Part shown: piece after piece, positions 52,516 through 61,346 of the stretch
Layout of the letters: each line of letters begins with the position of its first letter
How positions within the stretch are numbered: the first letter of the stretch is position 1
Origin: an uncultured Lachnospiraceae bacterium
GTDB lineage: Bacteria; Bacillota; Clostridia; Lachnospirales; Lachnospiraceae
Reading direction: 5' to 3'
Assembly: GCA_910576815.1 (NCBI GenBank)
Contig: CAJTKA010000017.1
Span: 1-64,000, forward strand
DNA: 64,000 nucleotides
Made by a program: the position numbers and the translations under genes
The notes under the pieces: generated by a model
The model's database searches: none
What the model saw: only the letters and a program-made list of their open reading frames with translations
What the model was told of the DNA's origin: nothing

Positions 52516-54474
52516 CTATCCCAGATACTCCTGCATAAATTCCTCCTCCGACATGATCCGCACGCCCAGCTCTTTTGCTTTCTTGTTCTTGGAAGACTGC
52601 GAGGCCGTATCGTTATTGATCAGGCAGACCGTTTTTCCCGTCACGCTGCCTGTCACCTTCCCGCCGCGCCGCTCGATCTCCTCTTTTAAGGCGTTTCGGT
52701 TCTCAAAGTGCGCAAGGCTGCCCGTAATTACAAAACTCATGCCGTCAAGGGACTGTCCACCCTCCTGCACGGGTTTTTCCTCGATCACAAGCTCCGTCAA
52801 AAGATCGCTAAGCTGCTCCATCGCCTTTTCATGGTGGAAGAAATCATAAATGCTCTTAGCGATCACCTCGCCGATCCCGTCGATCGCTGCCAGTTCCTCC
52901 AGAGATGCGTTTCGCAGTGCATTTAAGTCATAATCAAACTGTCTGCATAAAAGCTTCGCTTTCGCCACGCCGATATTCTCGATTCCCAGACCGTAAATCA
53001 ACCGGGGCAGCGTGGTATTTCTTGCCCGGTCCAGGCTTTCAGACAGGTTCTGCCATGACTTTTCCCCAAACCCCTCCATCTGCGTGATCTCCTCCTGATG
53101 CCGTTCCAGACGAAAAAGATCCGCAAAGCTGTGCAGAAAGCCTCTAGCGAGGAATTTCTCCAAAGTAGACTCTGAGAGACCGTCCACACTCAGGGCATCG
53201 CGGCTCACAAACAGGGTGAAGGCCTTGATCTTCTTTGCATCACAATCCGGATTATCACAGTAGAGGGTCTGCACATCGTTTTCCTGACTGATACGGGTGG
53301 GTTTTCCGCAGACAGGACAATACTTGGGGATTTCCAGACTGTCGCTCCCCGTCAGGTTCTCCGCGATCTGAGGAATGATCATATTCGCCTTATAGACAGT
53401 GATCCGATCCCCGATTCCCAGCTTTAATCCCCTGACAATACTGATATTATGGACGGAGGCGCGGCTGACCGTAGTGCCCTCCAGCTCCACCGGCTCAAAG
53501 ATGGCCACAGGATTGATCAGTCCCGTGCGGCTGGCGCTCCACTCCATCTCCAAAAGCGTGGTCTCCCGCAGTTCATCCGCCCACTTGAAGGCAATGGAAT
53601 CCCGCGGGAATTTGGCGGTCCTGCCCAGAGACGCGCCGTAAGCCATATCGTCATAGGTCAGGACAAGGCCGTCAGAGGGCACATCATAGGTCTTGATCTT
53701 CTCTTCAAAATAACTAATGTTATCTAATATATTTTCCGGTTCCACCTCACGGTACTCCACTACCTCGAACCCCTGCTCCTGCAGAAATGCAAACTGCTCC
53801 TTTCTGGCATTGTGAAAGTCCACATCGGCCCGCACCAGAGAAAATGCAAAAAAGCGCACGTTCCTTCCTGCCGTGACCTGATTGTCCAGCTGTCTGACGC
53901 TGCCGCTGCAAAGGTTTCTGGGATTTTTGTATTTCGCCTGTTCCTCCTCGATCTCCCGGTTTAACTTCTCAAAATCGCTGTAGGTGATGACCGCCTCGCC
54001 CCGCAGCACCAGTTCCCCCTGATAAGGAATCTTAAGCGGCAGATTGCGAAATACTCTGGCGTTTCCCGTAACGACCTCACCTACCTCGCCGTTTCCTCTG
54101 GTGACCGCTTTTTCCAGCTTTCCGTCCCTGTAGGTCAAAACGATAGTCAATCCGTCCAGCTTCCAGGAAAGGAGGCCCTTTTTCCCATTCAGCCAGTCCT
54201 GCAGTTCCTCTCTGCTCTTTGTCTTTGCCAGAGAGAGCATGGGCGTCTCATGGCGCTCCTTAGGCAGTTCATCCACCGCCTCATACCCCACCTTCACCGT
54301 AGGGCTGTCCGCAAAAATAACACCCGTCTCTTTTTCAAGCGCCGTCAACTCATCATAGAGTCTGTCGTACTCAAAATTCGACATGATCTCCTCGTCCTTC
54401 GCATAGTATGCCTCGGAAGCCTTATTCAACAGCGCGGTTAGTTCCCGCATCCGTTCTCTCTTATTCTCTGCCAT
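52516..54474 (-). CDS. ligA: NAD-dependent DNA ligase
   Basis: LigA seals nicks during replication and repair using NAD. The adenylated lysine is K105 in LSWKLDGLTIV. The N-terminal Ia domain, the nucleotidyltransferase domain with VLRGEAVITYSDFEKLN, the OB fold, a four-cysteine zinc finger (CPVCGKP ... CDNPDC), helix-hairpin-helix repeats (ENIGVAKAKLLCRQF) and the BRCT domain (LDGMSFVITGSLAHFENR) appear in order. The 652-residue length is within the family's range. Confidence 0.97.
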   Translation of the reverse strand: MAENKRERMRELTALLNKASEAYYAKDEEIMSNFEYDRLYDELTALEKETGVIFADSPTVKVGYEAVDELPKERHETPMLSLAKTKSREELQDWLNGKKGLLSWKLDGLTIVLTYRDGKLEKAVTRGNGEVGEVVTGNARVFRNLPLKIPYQGELVLRGEAVITYSDFEKLNREIEEEQAKYKNPRNLCSGSVRQLDNQVTAGRNVRFFAFSLVRADVDFHNARKEQFAFLQEQGFEVVEYREVEPENILDNISYFEEKIKTYDVPSDGLVLTYDDMAYGASLGRTAKFPRDSIAFKWADELRETTLLEMEWSASRTGLINPVAIFEPVELEGTTVSRASVHNISIVRGLKLGIGDRITVYKANMIIPQIAENLTGSDSLEIPKYCPVCGKPTRISQENDVQTLYCDNPDCDAKKIKAFTLFVSRDALSVDGLSESTLEKFLARGFLHSFADLFRLERHQEEITQMEGFGEKSWQNLSESLDRARNTTLPRLIYGLGIENIGVAKAKLLCRQFDYDLNALRNASLEELAAIDGIGEVIAKSIYDFFHHEKAMEQLSDLLTELVIEEKPVQEGGQSLDGMSFVITGSLAHFENRNALKEEIERRGGKVTGSVTGKTVCLINNDTASQSSKNKKAKELGVRIMSEEEFMQEYLG

Positions 54475-54531
54475 ATCTCCTACCCATCATTCCCTTCGCC
54501 GATTTCCTGTTCTCTTTTGCTTCTGTACGCG

Positions 54532-55254
54532 CTATTGCTTCGGCTCCAGCCCACAGAGGCCATAAAGCGCCGTCCGTTCCGCCTCCGTAAGCTCTCTGTA
54601 TTCCCCCGGCTTGAGATTGCCGAGTTCAATATTCATAACACGCGTTCTTTTAAGGCTTTTGATCTCATAGCCCTGCGTCTTACACATACGGCGTATCTGT
54701 CTGTTCAAGCCCTGCGTGAGGGTCATTTTTACGGTCTTATCCCCGATCTGCTCGATTTTGCAGGGACGTGTCGTCTGCCCTAGATCTTCCAGATACACCC
54801 CCTCCCGCAGATTGGCGATGGCGGCTTCCTCCCACTTTCTGCCGCTCTTTACGATATATTCCTTCTCATGCCCGTTCCGCGCCCGCATCATCGCGTCGAT
54901 CAGCGCGCCATCATCCGTGAGCAGCAAAAGTCCTTCAGAATCTTTATCTAACCGCCCGGCGTAAGTCACCCGCCTGGAATATCCGATCTCCTTTGTCACG
55001 ATCCGTCCTGCATGGGCATCCCGCTCCGTACAGACCACATCCCGCGGCTTATAATAAGCCAAAACCACATGATTTTGCGGTGCGTGCAGCGTTTTCCCGC
55101 GAACGGTCACCACATCCGCATCCGACACCTTCCTTCCTGTCTGCGCCTTCTCCCCGTTCACAAAGACAACGCCTTCCTCTATCAGCTTATCCGCATCCCG
55201 CCTGGAACATACCCCACAGGCGGCTAGATATTTATTCAAACGTACTGCTTCCAT
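54532..55254 (-). CDS. Pseudouridine synthase of the RsuA/RluB/RluF group
   Basis: The enzyme isomerises a uridine in rRNA. The N-terminal S4 domain (MEAVRLNKYLAACGVCSRRD) precedes the catalytic domain, where the aspartate lies in AGRLDKDSEGLLLLTDDG. GLNRQIRRMCKTQGYEIKSL near residue 190 is typical of the RluF branch. At 240 residues the length is normal. The start is 2 bases after the stop of the SGNH gene, so the two are co-transcribed although their functions differ. Confidence 0.93.
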   Translation of the reverse strand: MEAVRLNKYLAACGVCSRRDADKLIEEGVVFVNGEKAQTGRKVSDADVVTVRGKTLHAPQNHVVLAYYKPRDVVCTERDAHAGRIVTKEIGYSRRVTYAGRLDKDSEGLLLLTDDGALIDAMMRARNGHEKEYIVKSGRKWEEAAIANLREGVYLEDLGQTTRPCKIEQIGDKTVKMTLTQGLNRQIRRMCKTQGYEIKSLKRTRVMNIELGNLKPGEYRELTEAERTALYGLCGLEPKQ

Positions 55255-55256
55255 AT

Positions 55257-56423
55257 TCAGCCTTCCCCCGCACCCGCAGCGCTATCCTCCACCGCTTCTG
55301 TTTCATCGGCAGACGCTTCGGTTTTTTCCGTCTCCGTTCTCTCCACCCCGTGTTCCATCAGAAACGTGCGCCACTTATCGTAATGCTGCGCGTAAAGATG
55401 CACGCCGTCAAAAGTCAGCTCCGACTGCAGATACCCCTCCTCGTCCGTAAATAAAGGGTTACAGTCCAGATAAAAGACATCTCTGCCATCGGCAAGTCTG
55501 GCTGCGGCCACATTCTTATCGTTGATGTTGATATTGTTAAACTCTGACTCCATATTATTCTTCTCCCGACTCACATGGAGATTCGCCATCAAATAGATGA
55601 CTGCCTCAGGCTGCCAATCCTGAATCTGGCGGATCACTTTCAGATACTGCTTCATATACATCAGCGTGTCACCATATCCCAGCTCGTTCATGCCCAGCAT
55701 GATATAGATCTTGCCATAGTGATTTTCCTGCAGGATCTTTTTCATGTCAACTTTCTCTCCCGTCCGCTGCCATGTCACCCCTGCATCCTCTAAAAGCTTA
55801 TAGATGGTCATCCCATTATCGCAAAAAAAGTCTGCGCCATCCAACCCTGCATAGTCAGATATCCCCAAAGTCCTGGAATCTCCCAGAAAAGCAGCGTCAT
55901 TAAAATAACTATCGTTCTCCAATACATAGTCATAGGTAGTGGTCAATGCAACTTTTCCTGCATCTGAGTAATATCGGGAATTTGTCTCAATCGGCGCATA
56001 CTCCACAAATTCTGTGGCGCGAGTTTCCCTTCTCTCATATTTCACGCCTGTTTCTGCTATTTTTGTATCGTTATTTTGCTCCTTTATATTCTCTTTTTTA
56101 GAAATACCTTCCTTGCGTGTTCCTTCATTTTTCTCTATTTTATCATCCTCGCTCGTATTTCTTTCGCTTTCATCATTTGCCGCGTAATCGACATTCGGTT
56201 TTCTTTCAAATATTTTATCAATTATTTCAATGCTGTTTCCGCCCTCCGCCGCTGTCTCGGCGTCCTCATTCATGGTTTTTGATACCGCTATTTTATGATC
56301 GCATTCCCGATTCTCTATCCGATCAAAAAAAGGGACTGCAAGAAGGCTGGTGACTACGATCAGCAAAATAAACGGACAGTTATACACAATTTCCCATAGA
56401 TGCTTTATCTTATTATCGCTCAT
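55257..56423 (-). CDS. Membrane-anchored SGNH/GDSL esterase-like protein
   Basis: This 388-residue protein has one N-terminal helix (about residues 13-30; NCPFILLIVVTSLLAVPFF) and a charged, low-complexity linker to about residue 165. The SGNH hydrolase domain follows. Block I is FLGDSRTLGISDYAG with the nucleophilic serine. IYIMLGMNELGYGD supplies the block III Asn-like position as a changed motif (GMNE), and the C-terminal FDGVHLY gives the Asp-His pair. With the MBOAT gene 30 bases upstream it probably forms an O-acylation system for cell-surface glycans, like AlgI/AlgJ or PatA/PatB. The target is not evident. Confidence 0.85.
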   Translation of the reverse strand: MSDNKIKHLWEIVYNCPFILLIVVTSLLAVPFFDRIENRECDHKIAVSKTMNEDAETAAEGGNSIEIIDKIFERKPNVDYAANDESERNTSEDDKIEKNEGTRKEGISKKENIKEQNNDTKIAETGVKYERRETRATEFVEYAPIETNSRYYSDAGKVALTTTYDYVLENDSYFNDAAFLGDSRTLGISDYAGLDGADFFCDNGMTIYKLLEDAGVTWQRTGEKVDMKKILQENHYGKIYIMLGMNELGYGDTLMYMKQYLKVIRQIQDWQPEAVIYLMANLHVSREKNNMESEFNNININDKNVAAARLADGRDVFYLDCNPLFTDEEGYLQSELTFDGVHLYAQHYDKWRTFLMEHGVERTETEKTEASADETEAVEDSAAGAGEG

Positions 56424-56453
56424 CTCTCATTCCACCCTTCTATGCAATGTCCG

Positions 56454-57872
56454 TTAAAATCTAAAATAAAGAAACGGATTATTGCTGCCTGACAGGATCT
56501 CATATACAGACCACCAAAATACCGCCAGCAAAAACAGCACCATGAACCAGCGGTCCTTCCATTTCCAATACAACTTGCCCGGCAGAGGTGTTATAAAAAT
56601 AACGCAAGTTATTAAAAGTACTGCATACTCCTTGAGATATCGGAGCAGTTGTGTCATCCCCACCAGAACTTCCTCTCTGTGCAGACCGATCAGATTTTCC
56701 AGATATCCCGCAAGCTGTCCCATATCCGTGATGCCAAAGATCACCCACGTTACGGGAATCAATAAGAGCGTATAGATATGCCCCAAAATGCGCTTCCTCT
56801 CCATCCACTTTCCGTAAGTTCTCTTTTCCAGCGAAAGCAGCAGAAAAAAAGTGATGCCCCAGAGAACAAAATTCCAATCAGCGCCATGCCAAAGCCCCGT
56901 AAGCGCCCAGACGACAAACAGATTAAAAATCGTACGCAGCCGCCCCTTGCGGCTGCCGCCAAGCGGAAAATAGACATACTCCCGAAACCATCTCCCCAGC
57001 GTCATATGCCAGCGTCTCCAAAACTCCGATAGAGAACGGGACGCATAGGGATTATTAAAATTCCTGGGAATAGAAAAACCCAACATCTTACCAAGTCCCA
57101 TCGCCATCACAGAATAGCCCCAGAAATCAAAATAGATCTGAAAAGAATAGGCAAAAGCGCCCAGCCAGGCAACCAGCGTATGCAGCCGCCCGGCACCCGC
57201 CGTCATGATCAGGTTCCAAAGCGTACCGATCTGATTCGCTAAAAGCACCTTGATTCCCAGCCCAAGCGTAAAGAGCTTCAGTCCGTTCTCCAGATCACGG
57301 ATCCGCACTTTTCGACTAATCAGGCGCTGCTCCACCTCTCCATAACGAATGATAGGACCCGCGATGAGCTGCGGAAACATACAGATGTAGGTGGCAAAGT
57401 TGAGCAGCCCCGCCGGCTTCTCCACCGTCCCCCGATAACAGTCGATCTGATAAGAAAGCATTTGAAACGTATAAAAACTAATACCCAGCGGCAGCGCCAG
57501 GGAAAGCAGCGGCAGCCACTCCTGCCCTGTCAGATGATTGATGTTTTTCGCCGTAAAATCCCAATATTTGAACAAAAATAAAATGCTAAGGTCAAGAACC
57601 ACAGCCAATACAAGCGCTCTCCTTTTTCGCCTCGCCGTCTTCTGTTTTCTGTTGGACTGAGGCGACCGCGGTTCCCAGAACATATAGCGATTAAAGCCAT
57701 AATTTACCAGAATAGACAAAAGAAGCAGCAGAACAAAGTACGGTTCTCCCACTCCATAGAAGATCAGACTTCCCAGTAAAAGTATGATGTTGCGATATTT
57801 GGGCAGCACTACATATATGATGATAAAAATCGGCAAAAACCGAAACAAAAATCCAATACTGGAAAATAACAT
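56454..57872 (-). CDS. MBOAT-family O-acyltransferase (AlgI-like)
   Basis: This multispanning membrane protein moves acyl groups across the membrane to a surface polymer. Family landmarks are FYTFQMLSYQIDCYRG near residue 145, NNPYASRSLSEFWRRWHMTL near 275, and LTGLWHGADWNFVLWG near 325 with the catalytic histidine. I start at 57872, where GGGAG lies 7 bases upstream and the product (472 residues) has the normal AlgI length. An upstream ATG at 57962 adds 30 residues without a good ribosome site. Confidence 0.93.
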   Translation of the reverse strand: MLFSSIGFLFRFLPIFIIIYVVLPKYRNIILLLGSLIFYGVGEPYFVLLLLLSILVNYGFNRYMFWEPRSPQSNRKQKTARRKRRALVLAVVLDLSILFLFKYWDFTAKNINHLTGQEWLPLLSLALPLGISFYTFQMLSYQIDCYRGTVEKPAGLLNFATYICMFPQLIAGPIIRYGEVEQRLISRKVRIRDLENGLKLFTLGLGIKVLLANQIGTLWNLIMTAGAGRLHTLVAWLGAFAYSFQIYFDFWGYSVMAMGLGKMLGFSIPRNFNNPYASRSLSEFWRRWHMTLGRWFREYVYFPLGGSRKGRLRTIFNLFVVWALTGLWHGADWNFVLWGITFFLLLSLEKRTYGKWMERKRILGHIYTLLLIPVTWVIFGITDMGQLAGYLENLIGLHREEVLVGMTQLLRYLKEYAVLLITCVIFITPLPGKLYWKWKDRWFMVLFLLAVFWWSVYEILSGSNNPFLYFRF

Positions 57873-57986
57873 TGCGAAACTCCCTGCGCAAACACTAGCT
57901 AAAGTGGTTCCCATCTTGCAAAAATCTATATCTAGTATATTGCAGGCGACAGCATTTGACAAGTACCTATCAAAAATTTAAGTATT

Positions 57987-59435
57987 TTATAAGGATTTCC
58001 GTAAGCCTTTGGGATAATGGTTTTTCATCTGTCCCCCGGATGCTTTTCCAAACCCAATGCAAAATCCCTCATAAAAAAGCGCCGTCCATCCCTTTTCCCC
58101 TTGAGAAGAAAGACTCTCCCCCCGCAGCCAGGCAGAGGCCTCTGCCAGAGAGACATCCTGCCTTTTCCCGATATCGTCCGGCAATAGAGATAGGGCAAGC
58201 GCATGCGCCGGCTCAAAGCGATTCTTTTTCTCCGTCAAAAGCTGCAGTCCCGGCCGCAGAATACGGATCCCCGTAAGCGCCGGCATTTCGCAGGGCGTAA
58301 GGTAGATCTGCTCTCCAAAGCGGATCATGCGTCCCGCATGTTTCTTGTTCCATGCCTCCTTTATTTCCAATTCCTTCTCCAGAAACAACGCTGCTTCGCC
58401 TGACAATTGAGAATCTTCTTTCCCCACATTTCCCTTTCTGTTCTTTTTCCTGTCAAACCTTTTCTCACTCGCTGCTTTACTCTCCTCTACCTCTGTTTCC
58501 TCCACTCCCGCGTTTCCATTCCTCCGCAGTCTGGCTACAAAATGTCCCTCTCCTGCCAGTCGATGCGGCCAAAGCCTTGCCGTCTGCCCGATTCCGGGCG
58601 CAGCATGTTCCAGCCAATCAGGCCTCCCCGGTGCCAAAAGATCCGCGAAGGATATTTCTTCTATATCATATGCGTTGTTTTCTCGCAAAAATGCCGAGAT
58701 CGTCCCTTCATTCTCCTCCGGAGAAAAGGTACAGGTGGAATAGACTAAAACACCGCCCGGTTTTACCAGTTTCGCCGCCTCCCGCAAAATCGCCATCTGC
58801 CTTTCGGCGCACATAAGAACCGCCGTCTCGCTCCACTCTCCCCTCGCCGCTTCTTCCTTGCGAAACATTCCTTCACCCGAGCAGGGCGCATCTACCAGCA
58901 CCCGATCAAAAAAGGCAGAAAAAAGCGTCGAGAGACGCTCCGGCTTCTCCGAACATACCACACAGTTTGCGATTCCCATGCGCTCCACATTCTGGGAAAG
59001 GATCTTTGCCCGATCTCCAATGACTTCATTTGCCACAAGCAGTCCTTCTCCCTGCATTTTCCCTGCAATCTGCGTGGTTTTCCCGCCCGGCGCCGCACAC
59101 AGATCGAGGATCCGCTCACCCGGCTTTGGCGCCAGTGCCTCCACCACTGCCATGGCGGAAGGCTCCTGAATATAATATGCCCCTGCCTCGTGGAGCACAT
59201 GGCGTCCCGGCTGTGAAACGGCATCATAATAATACCCTTCCCGCGCCCAAGATATCTTTTGAAGCGGAAAGGGCATCACCCTAAGGAAATCTTCTTCCGT
59301 AATTTTTAAGGGATTTCGCCGCAGCCCGTACCGGCGTTGCTCCCCGTAACTGTTTAAAAAAGCCTCATACTCGCCGCCTAAAAGTCTCTCCATCTTTGCA
59401 AGGAAGGCTGTCGGCAGACTCCTCTCATTGCACAT
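57987..59435 (-). CDS. NOL1/NOP2/Sun-family RNA cytosine-5 methyltransferase (RsmF-like)
   Basis: This 482-residue enzyme methylates a cytosine of rRNA or tRNA with S-adenosylmethionine. The SAM site is LDLCAAPGGKTTQIAGKM. The two catalytic cysteines are in VDAPCSGEGMFRK and VYSTCTFSPEENE. A C-terminal RsmF-type extension, including a PUA-like end (SLAEASAWLRGESL), follows a basic linker. The N-terminus (PTAFLAKMERLLGGEYEAFL) is also typical. The product is near-standard in length for Firmicutes. Confidence 0.93.
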   Translation of the reverse strand: MCNERSLPTAFLAKMERLLGGEYEAFLNSYGEQRRYGLRRNPLKITEEDFLRVMPFPLQKISWAREGYYYDAVSQPGRHVLHEAGAYYIQEPSAMAVVEALAPKPGERILDLCAAPGGKTTQIAGKMQGEGLLVANEVIGDRAKILSQNVERMGIANCVVCSEKPERLSTLFSAFFDRVLVDAPCSGEGMFRKEEAARGEWSETAVLMCAERQMAILREAAKLVKPGGVLVYSTCTFSPEENEGTISAFLRENNAYDIEEISFADLLAPGRPDWLEHAAPGIGQTARLWPHRLAGEGHFVARLRRNGNAGVEETEVEESKAASEKRFDRKKNRKGNVGKEDSQLSGEAALFLEKELEIKEAWNKKHAGRMIRFGEQIYLTPCEMPALTGIRILRPGLQLLTEKKNRFEPAHALALSLLPDDIGKRQDVSLAEASAWLRGESLSSQGEKGWTALFYEGFCIGFGKASGGQMKNHYPKGLRKSL

Positions 59436-59489
59436 GACAGTATCTCCACAGAATCGTGTTTCAAATTAAATAACAATAGTTATGTATCG

Positions 59490-61145
59490 TTATGACAGCA
59501 GCGCGCCTCCAAAGAACGCCTTTTGCTCCTCCGTGATGAGGATCCGCAACGGCTTATCCTGTTCTTTTCTGCGTCCGAGCTTTGCCATAAATCGTCCGTA
59601 AGCTTTAAATGCTCCCTTAGGGACTGGCTGAATACATACTTTGCCAAGCTCCGCCAATTCCCTATCTCTCTTGTAACCGGAGCAGCTCTCCATCAGACAC
59701 TCATCCAAAATCTCCGCCGCGTCCTCCGGCAGCTCCCCGTCTGCCAATTCCAGATAGAGGATATAACGGGGCAGCCGCTTGGTATAATCCCCGTCCACAC
59801 AGTAGCCCTCTGCGCCGCAATGTGCCCTTCGCTGAAATTTCCGCATCGCATTCTCCAACTGGCGCACATTCATCTTTTCATCCGCAATGTTGATGACCTG
59901 ACTCTTACGGTAGCATACCCGCACCACCGGCGCCTGTCCCTCAAAACCCACAACCTCCACCACGTCACCAATGGCGTAACGATACATTCCGGAAAGCGTA
60001 GTGATCAAGATCTCATATTTGCTGCCAACCTCAACATCACGAATCGTATAGATCCGCTCACCGTCCCCGGTCTCAGACAAAAATTCATAAAAACAGGTAT
60101 CCGGGAGCAGCACATAATAGGCGTCTCCTTCTCCCAGGTTCTTCGCTATGCCAAAACAGCCTTCTGATGCTGCATAGGTAAAGAAATGAATCGGCAGATC
60201 TTCCACGTACATCCAAAGCATATCCATGTAAGCGGCAAACATGCTGCCGCCAATGAGCTGTCCATATCTGATTTTCGGCCAGATCTTCCTCACCAGCCCC
60301 TGGGGCAGGTTGTCCGTCGGGATCTTACGCAGTTCGGCAGCCCGCTCCGGATCCGCCGGCAGTTTTTCTTCCAGATAGCGGCGCCATTCATGACTCACAG
60401 GAAAGCATTCGCTGACCTTTCCCGTCTCAATATCGGTAAGAAATTCTTCCCAGTTATCCACCAAATAGCGGAACAGTCCCACCACACGGTTGACAAAAAC
60501 ACCATGAATCGCCGTCACATCCCTGCATGCAAGAGCAAAGCGCAGCTTTACATACAGCATATCTTCCATCTGATCCGGAAACATGACCTCAAGAGGCGCC
60601 GTATAACAGTTACTGTCAAATTCTCCTTTCGCCTCCAGATATCGGTGCAGCGCAGACGCACGAACCCCACTCATCGTACCGTCTGACATAAAATTACGCC
60701 GAAACTCTCCCGTCTCAAAAATCCTGCCAAACAACTCCTCATCCGTTGCATCCGGGATCTGCCGCCTGATCGTCTCTCTGATCAGATCATGCCAGTAAAA
60801 ATACTGTCTCTGGAGGTCCTTCTCCACGATCGGCACATATTTTGGCGAATCCGTGCTGCCCGAACTGATACAGTAAAACACCGGCTTATCCGCCGTGAGC
60901 AGTCCTTCTTCTCCCTCTACCTGGCGATCGATTGCCGCCTCATAATCATAGTGAAACGTGATGGGCAGTTCCTTCTGATAATCCTCTACCGAATGAATAT
61001 CTTCAAACCCAAACAGTTTTCCATACTCCGTATCCTTATTTTCTGCAAGCCTCTCCAACAGGAATTTTTCCTGCAATTCCACCGCATCCCTGCAGAGTGC
61101 CTGAAACTGTTCGGTTACGCTCGTCTCCTTATTTGACTCCCCCAT
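59490..61145 (-). CDS. GH3-family acyl-adenylate enzyme
   Basis: This 551-residue protein belongs to the GH3 group of adenylating enzymes, known from plants, where they join amino acids to jasmonate or auxin. Characteristic stretches are YCISSGSTDSPKYVPIVEKD (ATP loop, about 95), YAASEGCFGIAKNLGEGDAY near 330 and GMYRYAIGDVVEVVGFEGQA near 385. No substrate is known for the bacterial members, so I leave it open. The ATG at 61145 has AAGGAGG 5 bases upstream; an earlier ATG at 61160 overlaps that site. The promoter is at 61206-61234. The gene is divergent from putP. Confidence 0.88.
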   Translation of the reverse strand: MGESNKETSVTEQFQALCRDAVELQEKFLLERLAENKDTEYGKLFGFEDIHSVEDYQKELPITFHYDYEAAIDRQVEGEEGLLTADKPVFYCISSGSTDSPKYVPIVEKDLQRQYFYWHDLIRETIRRQIPDATDEELFGRIFETGEFRRNFMSDGTMSGVRASALHRYLEAKGEFDSNCYTAPLEVMFPDQMEDMLYVKLRFALACRDVTAIHGVFVNRVVGLFRYLVDNWEEFLTDIETGKVSECFPVSHEWRRYLEEKLPADPERAAELRKIPTDNLPQGLVRKIWPKIRYGQLIGGSMFAAYMDMLWMYVEDLPIHFFTYAASEGCFGIAKNLGEGDAYYVLLPDTCFYEFLSETGDGERIYTIRDVEVGSKYEILITTLSGMYRYAIGDVVEVVGFEGQAPVVRVCYRKSQVINIADEKMNVRQLENAMRKFQRRAHCGAEGYCVDGDYTKRLPRYILYLELADGELPEDAAEILDECLMESCSGYKRDRELAELGKVCIQPVPKGAFKAYGRFMAKLGRRKEQDKPLRILITEEQKAFFGGALLS

Positions 61146-61205
61146 GTTTTCCTCCTTCATTCGTATCGCACCGTAACCCCCGTTAAAAATGGTGCGGATA
61201 GAAAC

Positions 61206-61234
61206 ATTATATTCGATTTTTCAGCTAAAATCAA
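61206..61234 (-). promoter_or_regulatory. Promoter for the GH3 gene
   Basis: On the minus strand TTGATT and TATAAT are 17 bases apart and 60 bases before the chosen ATG. Confidence 0.75.
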
Positions 61235-61274
61235 TATAATCTGCCCCACTATACCGTTTTTGTCCCAATTTTTA

Positions 61275-61303
61275 TTGCGCATTCACGACAAACCCGCTAT
61301 AAT
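61275..61303 (+). promoter_or_regulatory. Promoter for putP
   Basis: TTGCGC (61275-61280) and TATAAT (61298-61303) are 17 bases apart. The leader to the ATG is about 40 bases. Confidence 0.72.
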
Positions 61304-61346
61304 AGCAAATGATTGCTAACAAGGAAAGAAGATGAGGAGGAGAAAA

